The position numbers were made by a program, and so were the translations under genes. 64,000 bases of DNA, from the NCBI GenBank assembly GCA_032718475.1, contig JAUCBJ010001913.1, forward strand, positions 1 through 64,000. The letters are read 5' to 3'. Position 1 is the stretch's first letter, and each line of letters starts with the position of its first letter. This stretch comes from Nemertoderma westbladi (lineage: Eukaryota; Xenacoelomorpha; Nemertodermatida; Nemertodermatidae). This document shows positions 46,011-55,692 of this stretch, one piece after another. The notes under the pieces are model-generated. The model was not told the DNA's origin and ran no database searches. It was given only the letters and a program-made list of their open reading frames with translations.

Positions 46011-46161
46011 TGTGTAGTACTTCTGTTTTATGTACCGGACTACCCAATTTCTGTTTAGATTAGGCCTAATGTTTGCTCGATCATATATACTGTTGTCTGA
46101 CCAATATACTGATTTGCATAACCACGCTTATATTTAATGGACCCCAGCTCAACATCCGTCA
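46011..46161 (+). repeat. 3' LTR of Ty3-type element (151 bp)
   Basis: Matches the 5' LTR except for a 4-bp deletion (tatg) and two substitutions, then stops matching at the TSD. Confidence 0.85.
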
Positions 46162-46166
46162 CAGTG

Positions 46167-46796
46167 TGCTGCAGTCAGGCAGTATGTACGTGGGTACGTA
46201 CTAAAAGGTCAAGGAGCTAGAGCAGTAGACTTCATACTGTAAACTTCTTACTGTAGTGTAGTAGCTACTGCTACTGCATGTGCAGTACACAGTAGGCCTA
46301 CAGACATATTATCTTATTTAGGTCTACTAAGAAATATTGCGTAGTGTAATTCATAAGAAATATATACAGCTGTACAGCAGAGAATTGATAGTAAAATATA
46401 TCGCAGGTAGGCCTACTGTAATAACAATAGGTGTACAATGCGCTATACTAACTCAGAAACTGTAATCCTAAATGCGGAACTTAAACCATAAACCGAAACA
46501 GGGAATAGTACAATGTGGACTTTGTAGTGACACATTTGGCAGTCAGTGCGATACAATTTCTCATGTACAAGCAAATCACGGTATTGCATGTTCAGTACAA
46601 ACGGTAATTCGGTTATTCAACAATTAACAAACGGTTATTCAACGTCCATTTTTAGTTATTAGCATGACGGTAATACAAATTACGCAAAGTGAACCTTTAC
46701 TACATTCACAATTTTCTATTCATTCAGTAAATATAACGAAAATTGAACGTTCATTTAATCCATGGTACGTTCAGTTAACTATACTTGCTACCTGGG
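46167..46796. other. Right interior of the TIR transposon
   Basis: AT-rich, many gtac/agta motifs, no open frame of note. Confidence 0.4.
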
Positions 46797-46956
46797 TTAC
46801 TCTATTCATATATTCAATGTTAAAACAGATTTGAATTTACCGCCAAAATATAGGTGGCAGATCTGATCTGCCACCCTTTCCAGTACAAATTGCATGTCTT
46901 TCAATCATTTGAATTTCCCGCGCTATGGAGCAGGGTGGCACCTTTTAGGGACTTGT
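46797..46956 (-). repeat. Right TIR of DNA transposon
   Basis: Reverse complement of the left TIR with a few substitutions, ending gggacttgt, followed by the TSD gtggcagggt (46957-46966). Confidence 0.85.
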
Positions 46957-46966
46957 GTGGCAGGGT

Positions 46967-47589
46967 AGGGAGTCCTGCAATTGCCTGAGTGATGTGTGAA
47001 TTGCGATATCGCAACTATTCAGCCATATCATGTACCGGTATGGTACGTTAATTTCATCTTATTAAACATATGTTTTACAGTACGGTACGGGTACTGTTAC
47101 AGTGGTACAGAGTTACCGGTACCGTCTTCAGGTCGTTGGCGCCACCCACCAATCGGCTCGACAAAGGCAACCATGCAGCTATGCAAGTTTTGAAATTATG
47201 CGGACTTAAGACCGACTGCATATTGTCAGGTTGTACCAGTTGACCTTTAATCCATGTTCCGGTATCCACTACTGCACTAGGTACCCCAACAGCCCAATAT
47301 TGCAATACCCAGCAACGTTTTGGAATTATACCGGTACTCAAACAAGTCGCCATCAAGGCCACCGCCTCTGTCTGTCGTAGTGTCGTTGGCGACCTCGACT
47401 TTTGGTATCGCTAATGCGCTAGCGCTACGGGCAAACTGGACTAACTGATGAGCGAGACCCGAGGACTGAAGAATGCATCAATTTTTATGAGTAGTTTGAC
47501 TGTGGACTTCTATGGCATTGATGCCAAGCTGCCAATGCGAAAGTTTTTTTTAAAGTAAAAGTTTGGTTAAATTTTCTTAATTATTTATT
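46967..47589. other. Unique DNA rich in accggt motifs
   Basis: Contains several taccggta/accggtac palindromes. A 95-codon minus-strand frame at 47075-47362 has no recognisable features. Confidence 0.35.
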
Positions 47590-47692
47590 TAAATTTCTTA
47601 AGTACCGATTTTGGGATAGAATTGCTCAATTTTAATCTGTATCTAATAACTGACCCTCGTCCTGCGCGATGGCCCCACGAACGTGTTACTTA
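47590..47692 (-). mobile_element. Inverted fragment related to Ty3-type 3' UTR
   Basis: On the minus strand it starts agtaacacgttcgtggggcc and then aligns for about 95 bp with 42769-42860 downstream of pol (20 bp perfect, the remainder with scattered differences). Probably a remnant of a related retrotransposon or repeat. Confidence 0.5.
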
Positions 47693-48242
47693 TGTGCGTG
47701 TCTTACTTTGTCTAGACTAAGCCTACCCACTTATTGACAAATACGATAATTCGGGTCCCGATAATTCTGGTCAGGTCAGGTATTCTACGTCATTGATCAA
47801 GAAAACTTGCCACCTCCATGCAGCATAAAGGAGGTGCCACCTGTAGCTGCATAGACCCTCTTACTAGGGCAAATCTGGTCCTGTAACTAGGACCCCCTTC
47901 GTTCTGGGATAAGGACGCCCTTGGTCCTGGATTAAGGACCCATATACTTGGCTGTACTATACCAGGCAGATGGTGATATACCAATGGCAGGTCAGGAGTA
48001 GAGTGTTCTCATGTCCACTCTGAGTGCACTTCACTGCGACCTGCACCTGGCAGCAGGGGTACAGGGCATGACCCAGCAGATGAGCTGCACAGCCAATGGT
48101 GGGTCATGTGCGCCAGAGTAGATATGGGTGATGGGCCTCATATCTGACTCCACTGCGACACCCACCCTGTGGAATGGCAAACCAGGGTGTGGTATTTGCC
48201 CCGAGAGCTGACTCGGCAAAAAAGCACCCCCCAACCCCCACT

Positions 48243-49266
48243 ATGGATTACATTAGTAATGCGGAGGTCCAGCCACTAGAGGCCAGTGGAATGACTGGAC
48301 ACAATCGGCCTCACAGGCGTCAGTTATCTCCTGACCGGCTGCCTGTCTCACCCCCTACTGGAGAGAGAGCGGCAAACGATTCTTTGAGTCCCTTTCCTGA
48401 TGACCTTTCTGGCCCAAACCCTGGGTCACCAGGGAGGCCAGATTGTGAGGGGGAGAGGGATTCTGGAGTTGGAGGCTACTCTCATGTTCCACCCCGACCA
48501 ACAAAGCCATTGGTGAATCTGAGGCAAGTCACTAGACTAGCCTCAGTAAACACACTAACACTCGGGTCCCCAATGCGACAAGGTGAGCTGACTGCCTTGG
48601 CAGATAAGCTTTCTCTTAGTGCAGTGGGTGTTCAAGAGCACCGAATGCAGACTGGACAGACTGATGAGGTTCTGATTAAGGACATGGGGGGCGGTTGGCG
48701 ACTCGCCCTCGCTTCAGCAGATGATAGTGGCAATGGTGGAATTGTCTATTGATGAATCCAACTGCACATGCAGCATTGGACAAAATAGACCAAATCTCTA
48801 ACCGCATCATCCGTTGCCACTTCTCATGTTCTGGAAGACTGGCTAAGAAGTTTCCTAAGGTGGTTCTGATTGTGTGCTACTCTCCAACTAGTGTTGCCCC
48901 TGTAGAGGAGGTGGAAAATTTCTACCAGAATCTACAAGCAGCTACTGAGGGAGTGGATCAGCATAAATTCTTAACATTCCTGGGAGACTTTAATGCAAGT
49001 CTGCATCAATCACCTACATCGCCCTGGGTCTATAGCAATAGTGTTAACCGAAATTCCGTCCATCTTCAGGATTTTATCTCTGGAAATGGATTGTTTTTGG
49101 CTGGAACCCAGTTCAAGAAGCGAACTGGAAAGCTATGGACTCATAGTGGACCCAGTGGTCACAAGTCCCAGATAGACCATATCCTGTTTCGTAGGAAATA
49201 CAGGAGCTCTATACAAGACTGTAATGCATTTACACTACGACCCTTCTCCAGTGATCACCGCCTTAT
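48243..49266 (+). pseudogene. LINE-A copy 3 endonuclease part
   Basis: Starts at the same ATG (MDYISNAEVQ). QEHR, GDFNAS and SDHR motifs are present. A small deletion near 48748 shifts the frame (NGGIVY-stop instead of NGGIGLLMNPT). The frame is then cut at SSDHRLIV by the LTR element. Confidence 0.85.
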
Positions 49267-49799
49267 TGTGACGGGATCCAGGAGGGATCCCGATTTATCC
49301 GATGTTTAGTTCACGCGTCCCCGCCGTGTGTAAAGAGTAAAATGAGTTCTGATGTTCGGTGTATATAATGATCAGTCTAATAAGATATAGATATAGGTTG
49401 TTGTACACGGAAGGCGGGATACGGTAACTAAAGTCCCGGTCCTTCCCTAGCTAAACTATCTAACCTAACTAGCACCAATATGATACTGGGATAACTGACT
49501 GGTATGATTACTGGTAACTGGTTATATTGCACGGTGGCCTTATTGCTGTACCTAATCGATGCCTTTCCCCCCTCTGATTGGTTGATACCCCTGTTGGCGC
49601 CCTTTGGAGTGTTCCCGTTCACTCCACCTGTTCTCTTTGGGTTAGGGGTTTGGCCCCTGACCTCCATTGTGTGTTTCTCCTTCCCTTCCCACTTTATTGG
49701 GGTAACACGAGGTTGATATTGGTAATCAACCTCGTGCTCCCAATATTGCTTAATGGCTCACTCTATGGGTTTGTGTTAGCGGAATTGGATAAGCTAACA
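49267..49799 (-). repeat. 3' LTR of BEL/Pao-like element (533 bp)
   Basis: Includes a hairpin: 12-bp arms 49706-49717 and 49725-49736 (cacgaggttgat / atcaacctcgtg) with a 7-base loop. Confidence 0.9.
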
Positions 49800-50882
49800 C
49801 TCCCCCCCATGCTATCTTCCCGGTAAGAAGATAGCATCCAACTAAAGTGCGCTACAATTCCGCTGGAACTCGATCTATTATCAGGTGTGGGGTGGGGTTA
49901 TTTTCTTGGAGTCGGCTTTCCAGGCCGCTCCCTATGGGTATGATCTCACTACCCTCTGGCGTCTCGTGTCGGGCCGATCGTGCGCTTCTCTCACACAATT
50001 TTTGTTTCCCCAACACTCTCACCACTCTAACTCCGCTCTCTGACTCAACTCGCTCTTGCCCTCTCCCCACACCTGAATCGCACTCCTCTCTCTCGCCAAC
50101 AGCTCCTTTCACTATCTCCTCCCTACTCCCTGCCACTCTCTAAGGCCCTGACCTCTAATGCTACCCCTGTGCCATCATACTATCTACCTTATCTAAGGTC
50201 TAACTTGCTAACTATCTAACTTCTCTAACTCTAACTAACTCCTAACTCTACTAACTCTACTCTACTCTCTGCTAACTCTTACTACTTCTAGCTCTAACTA
50301 AAAGCCTCTAACTTTCTACTAACTCTAACTAGAACTCTCTAACTTTCTACTAAGTCTACTAACTCTTTTCTAACTCTGACTAAAATCCTCCAACTAACTC
50401 TATCTCTATCTACGTGGCGCTAACGGTGCCCACAACCACAACCGGTACAACGTACCCTCTTACTAACTCTACCTCCATCTACGTGGCGCTAACGGTGCCC
50501 ACAACCACAACTGGTACTACGTACCCTCTTACTAACTCTACTATCTGGCACCCTATGTGCCCTCTCCACTACTTTACTCTATCTACGTGGCGCTAACGGT
50601 GCCCACAACCACAACCGGTACTACTTTCTACGTGGCGCTTCCGGTGCCCACAACCCCCCTACTACTACTTGTGGCATGACAATATGCCACACTCCCTTAC
50701 CCCGCCGCCTTCTAACTCTACTCTCCTATCTTCGAACTACTTCTTACTTCTACTAACTATTATTTTAATTATTTAATTATTTATTATTATTTATTTTTTT
50801 TATTTTTAATTAAATAATTAATTTCTTGTGGGAAGGGCGTCTCGCCCTCATTCCCACCCCCCTCAGTCCAAATATTGGACGA
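49800..50882. other. Non-coding interior of BEL/Pao-like element
   Basis: Low-complexity ctaact-rich sequence, then four copies of a 'tacgtggcgctaacggtgcc' motif between 50409 and 50660, then an AT-rich tract (50755-50825). This occupies the place where pol would normally be. Confidence 0.6.
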
Positions 50883-52823
50883 CTAAACTCTAAGCTGCCC
50901 CTCGATCTTCCATCGATTCTTCCATGAGGCACTGTCCCGCTGTCCCCCTGCGCGTCCTCTTATCTTTCCACCCACTTTCCTCGCCAACTCCAACTCATCT
51001 GGAATTGGCTCTCCCCCTTTCACCACCCCAAAATCGGGTCTCTCCACCGCCTTCTTAACTATGTCCTCTCTTGGCATCAAAATGCCATCTCTTTCTTTGT
51101 TGTCTCCCGCCGGCAGAATGAATAGAAAGTGAAAGAACAGGCAGAACAGTAGTCCTATTCCTTTCCATCCTGCCTTCCTTCTCGACTTCCCCCTTGTCGG
51201 TATGCCTCCAAACCGGACCGGCATCTCTTCCGGACACTCCTCTAGACACTCCTCCAGACACTCCTCTGGAGTGTTGTCCTCCGGACACCTCGCCGTCCGC
51301 TCCGCTTCATCTCCATACCGATGCTTGCTGGGAAACCTACTCTCCTCTGCCCACTTTCTTACTGTCACCTCCCTATCTGGCTCTACTATCTCCTCCGGCT
51401 TCTCCTCTTCTTCCTCTGCGTCTGCGGTGCCTGGTAACATGCACCCTGATGTCTCTGTCACACTGCATGGTATCTTAGTTTTAACTGGGCCGCTAAGCGT
51501 CCATCCGAACGGCGTGAGGATCGCCGTCGGATCCCACTGCCTGTCTTCGCCGAAGACCGTCTTCGTTCTCTCGTGGGCCGTCGGGCAGTCCATCCCTACT
51601 ATAATGGACACCTTCCTAACGTCCACCTTTGGTATTGAGAAATCGATACCGTCCAGGAATCTATACTGCTCGACCTCAATGTTGGTTGGTCGCCTGGCGT
51701 TGATGTTTATCGATTCTATGACGTGGATGGGGTCGATCGTCGCCCCATAGTCATATCCCGGTGCAATCGCTGCTATCCTGCACCGCCCCGTCCTCGTCTC
51801 CAGGACCTCATCTTTACTCGAGACGGTAGTTACCGCCATTCTGTTCGGCCTCGTCTTTAGCCCTATCTCTTCGGCCACCCAGTTCTCCACCAGCGTGAAG
51901 GCTGCTCCGCTGTCGACCAGCATTAATGTCGTTACTGATCGACCGCCCTCTCCTGATATCTTTACTGGTACTACCCCGAGTAGTACTTTTCTCTTCTTCT
52001 CCTCTTCTGTCGTGCTTGTGGCCATTGCCTGGCCTCCAGTCTCGGACTCTCTAACTGCTGTCTCTCTACACTCTCCGGATCTGTGTCCTTCTACCACACA
52101 TCGATGACATAGTCCGTTCGCGTCTGTGTAGGCTATACGATCTTGTTTGGGCAACGCTTGCCAGTGCTTACAACTCCTGGTCTTATGGGTTCCGTCCCGG
52201 TGTAATTGACATTTGAATCCTGGATTATAGCGTTCCCTGTATAGTCCCTCACGTATCGCGCGTAGGTTTATATGTACCGATTTAGTGTTTTGGTTGTCTA
52301 GACTCGGCCTACTGGGTATATTGGGATTGTGTTTATTTATGGTGTTATTTTCTTTCTGTCCCTGCCACGGTGTGGCCCTGCTACCAGCTAACTGTGGACT
52401 AGCAGTCCCCTGTATGGCCGCGTGTGGTAGCGACTGTCCGCACGACCTGTTCTCGTCCAGGGAGTTCGATGTTCTTGCTCCTATTGGGGTATATTGTCGA
52501 TATTGTGATGGGGGAATGTCACCCTGCCCCCCCCCCCCGGCCGGTATGTTTGGTACTGGGGTTGATGTTAATACATTGGGGCCCATACGTCTATCTCCAA
52601 TAACTCCCCCCTCCCCTGGATATATGTTATGTCCCTGTGTATTATAGTCATGCTGCTGTACCGATATAGGCCTACCCACTTCCTGCCTACCTACCGGTAT
52701 GTACTCCGCGACTTCCGGGTTTAATCCCGTCGTCCGCGCTACCCTATCGCTTACTCTATCTCTCCCAGCATGGCCTATAATAGTATGTGCAGTAAGGCCT
52801 ACAGTATGTCCTGCAGTCTGCAT
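50883..52823 (-). CDS. BEL/Pao-like Gag C-term and protease, no RT
   Basis: 646 codons. Residues 1-190 are low complexity. A Cys/His region follows: CQLHRDGTHKTRSC at about 205-218 and a CCHC knuckle CHRCVVEGHRSGEC at 239-252. The protease has LVDSGAAFTL (Asp304) and continues to TPFGWTLSGP, the sequence that closes the protease domain in BEL/Pao polyproteins. After VTVRKWAEESRF, where RT would follow, the frame instead has Glu/Cys repeats (EECLEECLEECPEE), a hydrophobic segment (IGLLFCLFFHFLFILPA, a possible membrane span) and a basic tail. RT, RNase H and integrase are deleted. Confidence 0.75.
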   Translation of the reverse strand: MQTAGHTVGLTAHTIIGHAGRDRVSDRVARTTGLNPEVAEYIPVGRQEVGRPISVQQHDYNTQGHNIYPGEGGVIGDRRMGPNVLTSTPVPNIPAGGGGQGDIPPSQYRQYTPIGARTSNSLDENRSCGQSLPHAAIQGTASPQLAGSRATPWQGQKENNTINKHNPNIPSRPSLDNQNTKSVHINLRAIREGLYRERYNPGFKCQLHRDGTHKTRSCKHWQALPKQDRIAYTDANGLCHRCVVEGHRSGECRETAVRESETGGQAMATSTTEEEKKRKVLLGVVPVKISGEGGRSVTTLMLVDSGAAFTLVENWVAEEIGLKTRPNRMAVTTVSSKDEVLETRTGRCRIAAIAPGYDYGATIDPIHVIESININARRPTNIEVEQYRFLDGIDFSIPKVDVRKVSIIVGMDCPTAHERTKTVFGEDRQWDPTAILTPFGWTLSGPVKTKIPCSVTETSGCMLPGTADAEEEEEKPEEIVEPDREVTVRKWAEESRFPSKHRYGDEAERTARCPEDNTPEECLEECLEECPEEMPVRFGGIPTRGKSRRKAGWKGIGLLFCLFFHFLFILPAGDNKERDGILMPREDIVKKAVERPDFGVVKGGEPIPDELELARKVGGKIRGRAGGQRDSASWKNRWKIEGQLRV

Positions 52824-52902
52824 GTGCCCTTCCGAACCGAAGTTTATTCTTCGCGAATCTCGAATCTCCCCGCGACTACCGTACTCTCGATCGGCAGCTA
52901 TA

Positions 52903-53583
52903 TCACGTCAGGAAGTTTCCCTTCGATCCCCTATCCTGCTCTCGTCTTCGTATCGGCACATCCTGTACCCCTCTCCTGGCGTGCGGTGCGTTTCTCCGGG
53001 GCGACGGCAATCTCCCGAAGTTCGACCCCACTGACTCCCTAATTCCATCTCTACTATCGACGGCTCCGCTATCCGTCCTCGCTCTCCTATCGTTCGTGGC
53101 GGCACTTCTTCTACTATCTTCTCTTCTTCTCTTTTCGACCTCTCGGTTAAACTCTACTAATCTTCTTCTATCTTCAACCCCTCTATTAAACTCTACTAAT
53201 CTTCTCTCTTCTGACTGGGCTCGACGTTCCGTCGCCCGCCCTCTCGCGACGTCAACCTGTCTCTCTCTGCTCGATCGCACGCTGCTGGGGATACTCGCAA
53301 TCCCCCTATTATTCTCCGTCGCCGGGTGTTGCGGTTTACCTAATTCGGCCCGCGCATTATCCGCCGACGCCTGTGGGACACTCCCTGCCCCCCCTCTCTC
53401 GCTACTAATCTCTCGTGGTGGGGCGCCCGTAGTCCCCCCCCACCCGCCACTTCTAACTTCATTATCTCTCACTACACTTCTGCGTCCCTCTTGTGGGGCA
53501 TTCTCTGCCCCCCCTCTCTCGCCACTAATCTTCCGTGGTGGGGCGCCCGTAGCCCCCCCCCCACCCGCCACATCTAACTTCAA
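52903..53583 (-). CDS. BEL/Pao-like interior frame, Arg-rich
   Basis: 226 codons, rich in Arg, Ser and Gly, with an internal repeat (GATGAPPRKISGERGGA / GTTGAPPREISSERGGA) and REVEKRRR-type coiled-coil-like sequence. It overlaps the upstream frame by 59 bp in another phase at a C-run (about 53558-53566), so a homopolymer frameshift may have split one Gag-like frame. No family recognised beyond its place in the element. Confidence 0.45.
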   Translation of the reverse strand: MKLDVAGGGGATGAPPRKISGERGGAENAPQEGRRSVVRDNEVRSGGWGGTTGAPPREISSERGGAGSVPQASADNARAELGKPQHPATENNRGIASIPSSVRSSRERQVDVARGRATERRAQSEERRLVEFNRGVEDRRRLVEFNREVEKRRREDSRRSAATNDRRARTDSGAVDSRDGIRESVGSNFGRLPSPRRNAPHARRGVQDVPIRRREQDRGSKGNFLT

Positions 53584-55108
53584 TATCTCTTACTTCGTCT
53601 CTACACCCCTCTCTAGTCGACACCCTGTCTCTACTGCGGCCGGGTCTATTCACCCCCGCCTCTCTCTCTACTACTGCGTGGCCTACCAGGCCCACCTCGG
53701 GTTGGCTCAACCGCGCCACTTCCTGCCTACTAACTACGTGGCCTACCAGGCCGCCGTCTGCCGGGCTATACACGTCTGACGCGTTCACATTAATAGCACC
53801 ATTCCCAATATTATTTGTTAAATCAATTAAATTAGAATTTGAAACGGGATTATTATTTAAATTATTTAAGTTAGAATTATTATTATTTTCAAAATTTAAA
53901 TTGCTATTCGAATTATTTGAATTATTTTGATTATTCTGAATATTTGAATTAATATTATTATTTGAATTTAAACTTAAATTACTACTACCGGGTAAAATAT
54001 TTCCTGTAATAAAGGGATTAGGGTTATTTACTACGGTACTATTAATACCAATATTTCCTAACGCACTACAACTACCCCCCTCGCCCGTACGGCTACTGTA
54101 CGTGTACCGCACGCTCTGTTCTCTTGCCTCACGCTCACTCTCTCGCTCCTTCCTTCCCCTCAGTCGCCACTCTAATTCTTCCATTTTTAATTTATATGCC
54201 ATGCATTCACTCTCTCGCACCCGTCTTTCTTTTGCGGAGGATGTAGCAGACTTATCGGTTGCGACGGACTCCCGCCGCCCCTCCGTCCTACTAACTTTCC
54301 CCCGCTTTCCGGGGTCCTCGCTGACCGACGAGACCGAATCCTCGGAGCTAACCTCGGATTCGCCCTCGTGCGGTCCCGCCCAACCCACTAACTTAACTTC
54401 CCTGGCATCGACTAAGTATGGCCCTATGTACACTACACCAGGCCCCATACCCCTACGTTCCCATAGCCCAAACAGTTCGAAGGCAACCCCTCTCGCTCTC
54501 TCCTCGGCCAGTTCTCCCTGCCCAGAACGCACTAGGTAATCAAAGTATCTGTTCGACTCACCTAGTCGTCTCCTCAACTTCACCTGGTCTATCTCAGCCC
54601 CTCCTCTAGCTTCCTTCAGTTGCTCCCGGGTCGCGGCGTAGGCTCGTCGGAGCCGGACGACCCCGACGTCCTCGTCGTCGACATCTCCTCTCTCCCTCCG
54701 GGTTCGGCGTCGTACCGTCGGCCCCACCGTTGCCGTTCCGGTGGGCCGTCCGTCGCCCTCGGCCTGTGGCTGGCCGGCGACATCGGTACGTCGACCCTCG
54801 CTCCGTGTCGACTCGTCTTTCTCCTCTCCCGTCTCACTCTCTCCTCTACTCGACTCGCTCTCTCGCTGTAGACGACCCCCCACATCTTGGTTCGCCGGGT
54901 TGCTCGTTATCGACGTGGCGTCAACCTGCGTCGACGTGGTCGACGTAGCATCGACCGGCGTCGTGGGTTCGTATCGTCTCGCCGTGGCCTCGCGGATCGT
55001 TAGATCGTCGTCCGGGGTCCGCGGCGGTGTCGTTCCTCTCTCTCGACTCATCTTCGTCTTTAGTGATTGGTGGCTGGTGGTTATTGAGTTTATCCAGGGC
55101 AGCAGCAC
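53525..55108 (-). CDS. BEL/Pao-like Gag-like frame with Asn-rich tract
   Basis: 527 codons. The likely start is the second Met (MSRERGTT, at about 55051), because the first lies in the leader. The N-terminal 120 residues are charged and disordered. A helical stretch follows (LRRAYAATREQLKEARG, LRRRLGESNRYFDYLV). A long Asn/Ser-rich tract (NSNNNINSNIQNNQNN) is encoded by a strikingly AT-rich patch at about 53800-54060 in otherwise GC-rich sequence. The C-terminal part repeats GLVGHVVSRQE / GLVGHAVVERE. It is assigned as Gag by position and size only. Confidence 0.5.
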   Translation of the reverse strand: MLLPWINSITTSHQSLKTKMSRERGTTPPRTPDDDLTIREATARRYEPTTPVDATSTTSTQVDATSITSNPANQDVGGRLQRESESSRGESETGEEKDESTRSEGRRTDVAGQPQAEGDGRPTGTATVGPTVRRRTRRERGDVDDEDVGVVRLRRAYAATREQLKEARGGAEIDQVKLRRRLGESNRYFDYLVRSGQGELAEERARGVAFELFGLWERRGMGPGVVYIGPYLVDAREVKLVGWAGPHEGESEVSSEDSVSSVSEDPGKRGKVSRTEGRRESVATDKSATSSAKERRVRESECMAYKLKMEELEWRLRGRKERESEREAREQSVRYTYSSRTGEGGSCSALGNIGINSTVVNNPNPFITGNILPGSSNLSLNSNNNINSNIQNNQNNSNNSNSNLNFENNNNSNLNNLNNNPVSNSNLIDLTNNIGNGAINVNASDVYSPADGGLVGHVVSRQEVARLSQPEVGLVGHAVVEREAGVNRPGRSRDRVSTREGCRDEVRDIEVRCGGWGGGYGRPTTED

Positions 55109-55159
55109 GGATTTAGTTACTGTTACAGTTTAACTAGGGCGGCAGCTCGATTTAGTTAC

Positions 55160-55692
55160 TGTGACGGGATCCAGGAGGGATCCCGATTTATCCGATGTTT
55201 AGTTCACGCGTCCCCGCCGTGTGTAAAGAGTAAAATGAGTTCTGATGTTCGGTGTATATAATGATCAGTCTAATAAGATATAGATATAGGTTGTTGTACA
55301 CGGAAGGCGGGATACGGTAACTAAAGTCCCGGTCCTTCCCTAGCTAAACTATCTAACCTAACTAGCACCAATATGATACTGGGATAACTGACTGGTATGA
55401 TTACTGGTAACTGGTTATATTGCACGGTGGCCTTATTGCTGTACCTAATCGATGCCTTTCCCCCCTCTGATTGGTTGATACCCCTGTTGGCGCCCTTTGG
55501 AGTGTTCCCGTTCACTCCACCTGTTCTCTTTGGGTTAGGGGTTTGGCCCCTGACCTCCATTGTGTGTTTCTCCTTCCCTTCCCACTTTATTGGGGTAACA
55601 CGAGGTTGATATTGGTAATCAACCTCGTGCTCCCAATATTGCTTAATGGCTCACTCTATGGGTTTGTGTTAGCGGAATTGGATAAGCTAACA
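55160..55692 (-). repeat. 5' LTR of BEL/Pao-like element (533 bp)
   Basis: Same length and apparently same sequence as 49267-49799, offset 5,893 bp. The leader on the minus strand begins with two ~47-bp repeats (gtaactaaatc..gctgcc). Confidence 0.9.

Larger units (their letters stand above)
37836..46161 (+). mobile_element. Ty3/mdg4-type LTR retrotransposon, nested
   Basis: Direct repeats 37836-37990 and 46011-46161 (short LTRs, TG...CA) differ by a 4-bp indel and two substitutions. A perfect 5-bp duplication (cagtg at 37831-37835 and 46162-46166) flanks them. A tRNA primer-binding-like site starts immediately after the 5' LTR. The domain order is Gag, protease, RT, RNase H, integrase, which is the Ty3 order. 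It sits inside the TIR transposon and is therefore younger. A 3.1-kb segment separates the polypurine-like tract from the 3' LTR. Confidence 0.88.
37262..46956. mobile_element. TIR DNA transposon, Mutator-like candidate, non-autonomous
   Basis: Inverted terminal repeats of about 160 bp (37262-37422 and 46797-46956) start acaagtccctaaaaggtgcc and match with only a few differences. They are flanked by an exact 10-bp direct repeat, gtggcagggt. Long TIRs with a 9-11 bp target duplication are characteristic of Mutator-like elements. No transposase is visible in the roughly 1.4 kb left after removing the nested LTR element, so it would be non-autonomous. Assignment to Mutator rests on TIR and TSD length only. 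Confidence 0.7.
49267..55692 (-). mobile_element. Non-autonomous BEL/Pao-like LTR element
   Basis: Two LTRs of 533 bp (49267-49799 and 55160-55692), with no difference seen between them, flank a 5.4-kb interior read on the minus strand. TSD cttat at 49262-49266 and 55693-55697; the LINE reading frame is restored across it. A purine tract (ggggggga at 49801-49808 on the minus strand) touches the 3' LTR. Gag-like and protease frames are present, but RT, RNase H and integrase are absent. Movement would need enzymes from a relative. Identical LTRs mean recent insertion. Confidence 0.85.

Noticed and set aside
47075-47362. 95-codon minus-strand frame
   Set aside because: No recognisable domain and a random-looking composition in a region full of accggt motifs. 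Kept out for lack of support.
53096-53779. 227-codon + frame opposite the BEL/Pao-like Gag region
   Set aside because: Shadow of the minus-strand frames. The leucine/serine-rich composition comes from the complement of Arg/Gly-rich codons.
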